From the NCBI GenBank assembly GCA_020747065.1, contig JAGMVK010000005.1:2976001-3040000 (forward strand): a stretch of 64,000 nt of DNA, read 5' to 3'. The DNA comes from Cadophora sp. MPI-SDFR-AT-0126. Its lineage: Eukaryota > Ascomycota > Leotiomycetes > Helotiales > Ploettnerulaceae. Positions 62,746 to 64,000 of this stretch are shown here, one piece after another (within the stretch, counting starts at the first letter, position 1; every line of letters starts with the position of its first letter). The position numbers and the translations under genes are program-made. The notes under the pieces are model-generated. The model was not told the origin of the DNA, made no database searches, and saw only the letters and a program-made list of their open reading frames with translations.

Positions 62746-63705
62746 GTGATCGTTCAGCATGCACCTCAACATGAAGACGAGCCTGTAGAGCTGGATCACA
62801 TCTTGGACGATCAATTTGCATTGCTCCCCATCTTGAAAATTGTCCACGGGCAGTCCGAGAAGAACCCTAAGGCAGACTCCATGGACGAGCTCTTCAAGAT
62901 CGCATTCTTCTGTGAAAACTACATCTGCCTCCACGTAGTTGATCCATCAGTTCGACATCTCAATGAGGAATGGCTTGGTAGTCCGATACCAATGAGTCTC
63001 TGGGTGCGGGAGCAAGCTATGTACATTGCGTTCTTTTTGGGTGAAGAAAATGTGGTCCGCCGCCTCACGGAACACATGGTCCTAGTAGCTACCATCGATG
63101 AGTATGGTGGCCTAAATGGCTGGAGTTCTTTATTTTGTCCCTGCCATTTACTGGTTTGTAAGTTATCTACACGGGGTTTTTCCAATGTTGGCTGATATAA
63201 TTTGAACTGATTTGCTTGACTGCCAGACGGCATCACTTCTAAACGGAGGCACTGCATCGAGAAGCTCATGGCAATCTCCAGATCGTTCATCGAAGCTCTC
63301 AGCAGTACAAGCTCTGTACGATGTTGCGCTGGCAACAAGAGATGCGACCAGATCGACTTGGCTAAACTTCTGGAACGACTGCGGATACTTGACCTTGACT
63401 TTCGTCCCGATGACACGGCATCGGATACATTGTATTCCCCAAGTCTCCTTGCAGGCCAGTTGTCTCGTGTCACGGTTGAACTTCCGCGAACTTCAGTTTT
63501 GCACCTCTTCAAGGATCACTCTAAGGGTGTTGTGTCATATGAAGAGCAAGTCAACCAGGTAATCCTCAACAACCTCGACGACCTGTTTCCTAATTGCATG
63601 GTCGAACATATGAGTGTCCGGAGACGAGCACTGGCAGGGAGGAGATTTCGTTGTCGGAATATCTTTGAGTGTAGAGCGACTTGCCATGGTCAGCAGCCTC
63701 ATTGA
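62746..63705 (+). pseudogene. BTB-like tandem member 3, N terminus missing
   Basis: Exons 62746-63157 and 63227-63705 join in phase (GTAAGT...CCAG) into 296 codons colinear with the middle and C-terminal parts of members 1 and 2: VELDHILDDQFALLPILKIVHG, FCENYICLHVVDPSVRHL, QAMYIAFFLGEENVVRRLTE, then the intron at the homologous place, CRHC/IEKLMAISRSF and a closing EHMSVRRR. The frame opens at a GTG with a stop shortly upstream, and the GGD-containing first part of the BTB domain is absent. Either an upstream exon was missed or this copy is a truncated pseudogene. The C-terminal 25 residues diverge from its paralogues. Confidence 0.6.
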
Positions 63706-64000
63706 TCCTGATAGTTCTTGCCAGAGGGATTCAAAGTCGGCTTTTATCCTTTAAAATGATTGTTGGGCGATATTGTAGCAGATCAAGAAGCTCTCAAAAT
63801 CCTCCTCTAGTAGGTGTTCTTGACTGGATCGAATGCATCCGCTTGTACCATCCATCTTTGAGCTCCCTTTATTCTGAACAAACTAAGCAGTAATTGCGCA
63901 ACTTTGAAGTCGAAAGAAAACTTGACGACATGTGAAAATCCTGGAATATGCGACTAAACTTCTGCCGTGGCCTTTCAAGGCTCAAGCCAACTCCCCGAGC
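63706..64000. other. 3' flank, nothing seen
   Basis: Normal-GC sequence to the window edge with no supported gene; a 70-codon plus frame here has no motif. Confidence 0.4.

Overview
This is genomic DNA of a filamentous ascomycete (Pezizomycotina). The evidence is short 46-120 nt introns with GTRNGY/YAG borders, fungal-type families (Pth11/rhodopsin-like, HET, NB-ARC/TPR, fungal BTB, NCS1 permease, type-B carboxylesterase), and a sharp split between gene-bearing DNA of normal GC and long AT-rich blocks. In those blocks, coding frames survive but are riddled with TAG/TAA where TGG, CAG or CAA once stood. That pattern is what repeat-induced point mutation (RIP, CpA to TpA) leaves. I cannot assign a genus.

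Layout. 1-5640: a truncated, minus-strand Ty3/Gypsy element, one LTR kept, with a foreign solo LTR inside its reverse transcriptase. 5641-9829: a normal-GC island with a MITE nested in a MITE and a seven-exon rhodopsin-domain membrane protein gene. 9830-12840: an unidentified RIP block. 14100-18545: a PDR-type ABC transporter destroyed by RIP. 18969-19774: two more MITEs, one of them the empty-site copy of the nested pair. 20910-23663: an OrsD-like zinc-finger gene, degraded coding remnants, a foldback repeat and a tiny MADS-box-like gene. 23666-25032: an NCS1 permease pseudogene. 26959-28737: coiled-coil gene remnants. 28991-34127: the main metabolic island, with an SDR oxidoreductase (start codon apparently lost) divergent from an intact imine-reductase-like gene, then a convergent secreted carboxylesterase with a 5-nt microexon. 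34653-35345: a diverged copy of the rhodopsin gene's upstream region, without the gene. 36714-38600: a HET-domain pseudogene. 38601-52100: nested RIP-damaged retrotransposons, including a complete chromodomain Gypsy with both LTRs and target-site duplication. 52800-56105: an NB-ARC/TPR (NLR-type) pseudogene with eight 126-bp TPR units. 57713-63705: three related BTB-like genes in tandem, with a tRNA-Arg(ACG) between the first two.

How the parts relate. The likely functional genes are the rhodopsin-like protein, the zinc-finger protein, the MADS-like protein, the imine reductase, the carboxylesterase, two BTB-like proteins and the tRNA. The SDR/imine-reductase pair shares a divergent upstream region and may have formed a small imine or amine metabolic unit, but the SDR looks damaged. 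Two self/non-self recognition type genes (HET and NLR) and one drug-efflux type gene have been inactivated by RIP, so the window looks like a rapidly turning-over accessory or subtelomere-like region. All intron boundaries were deduced by reading frame and splice signals only.
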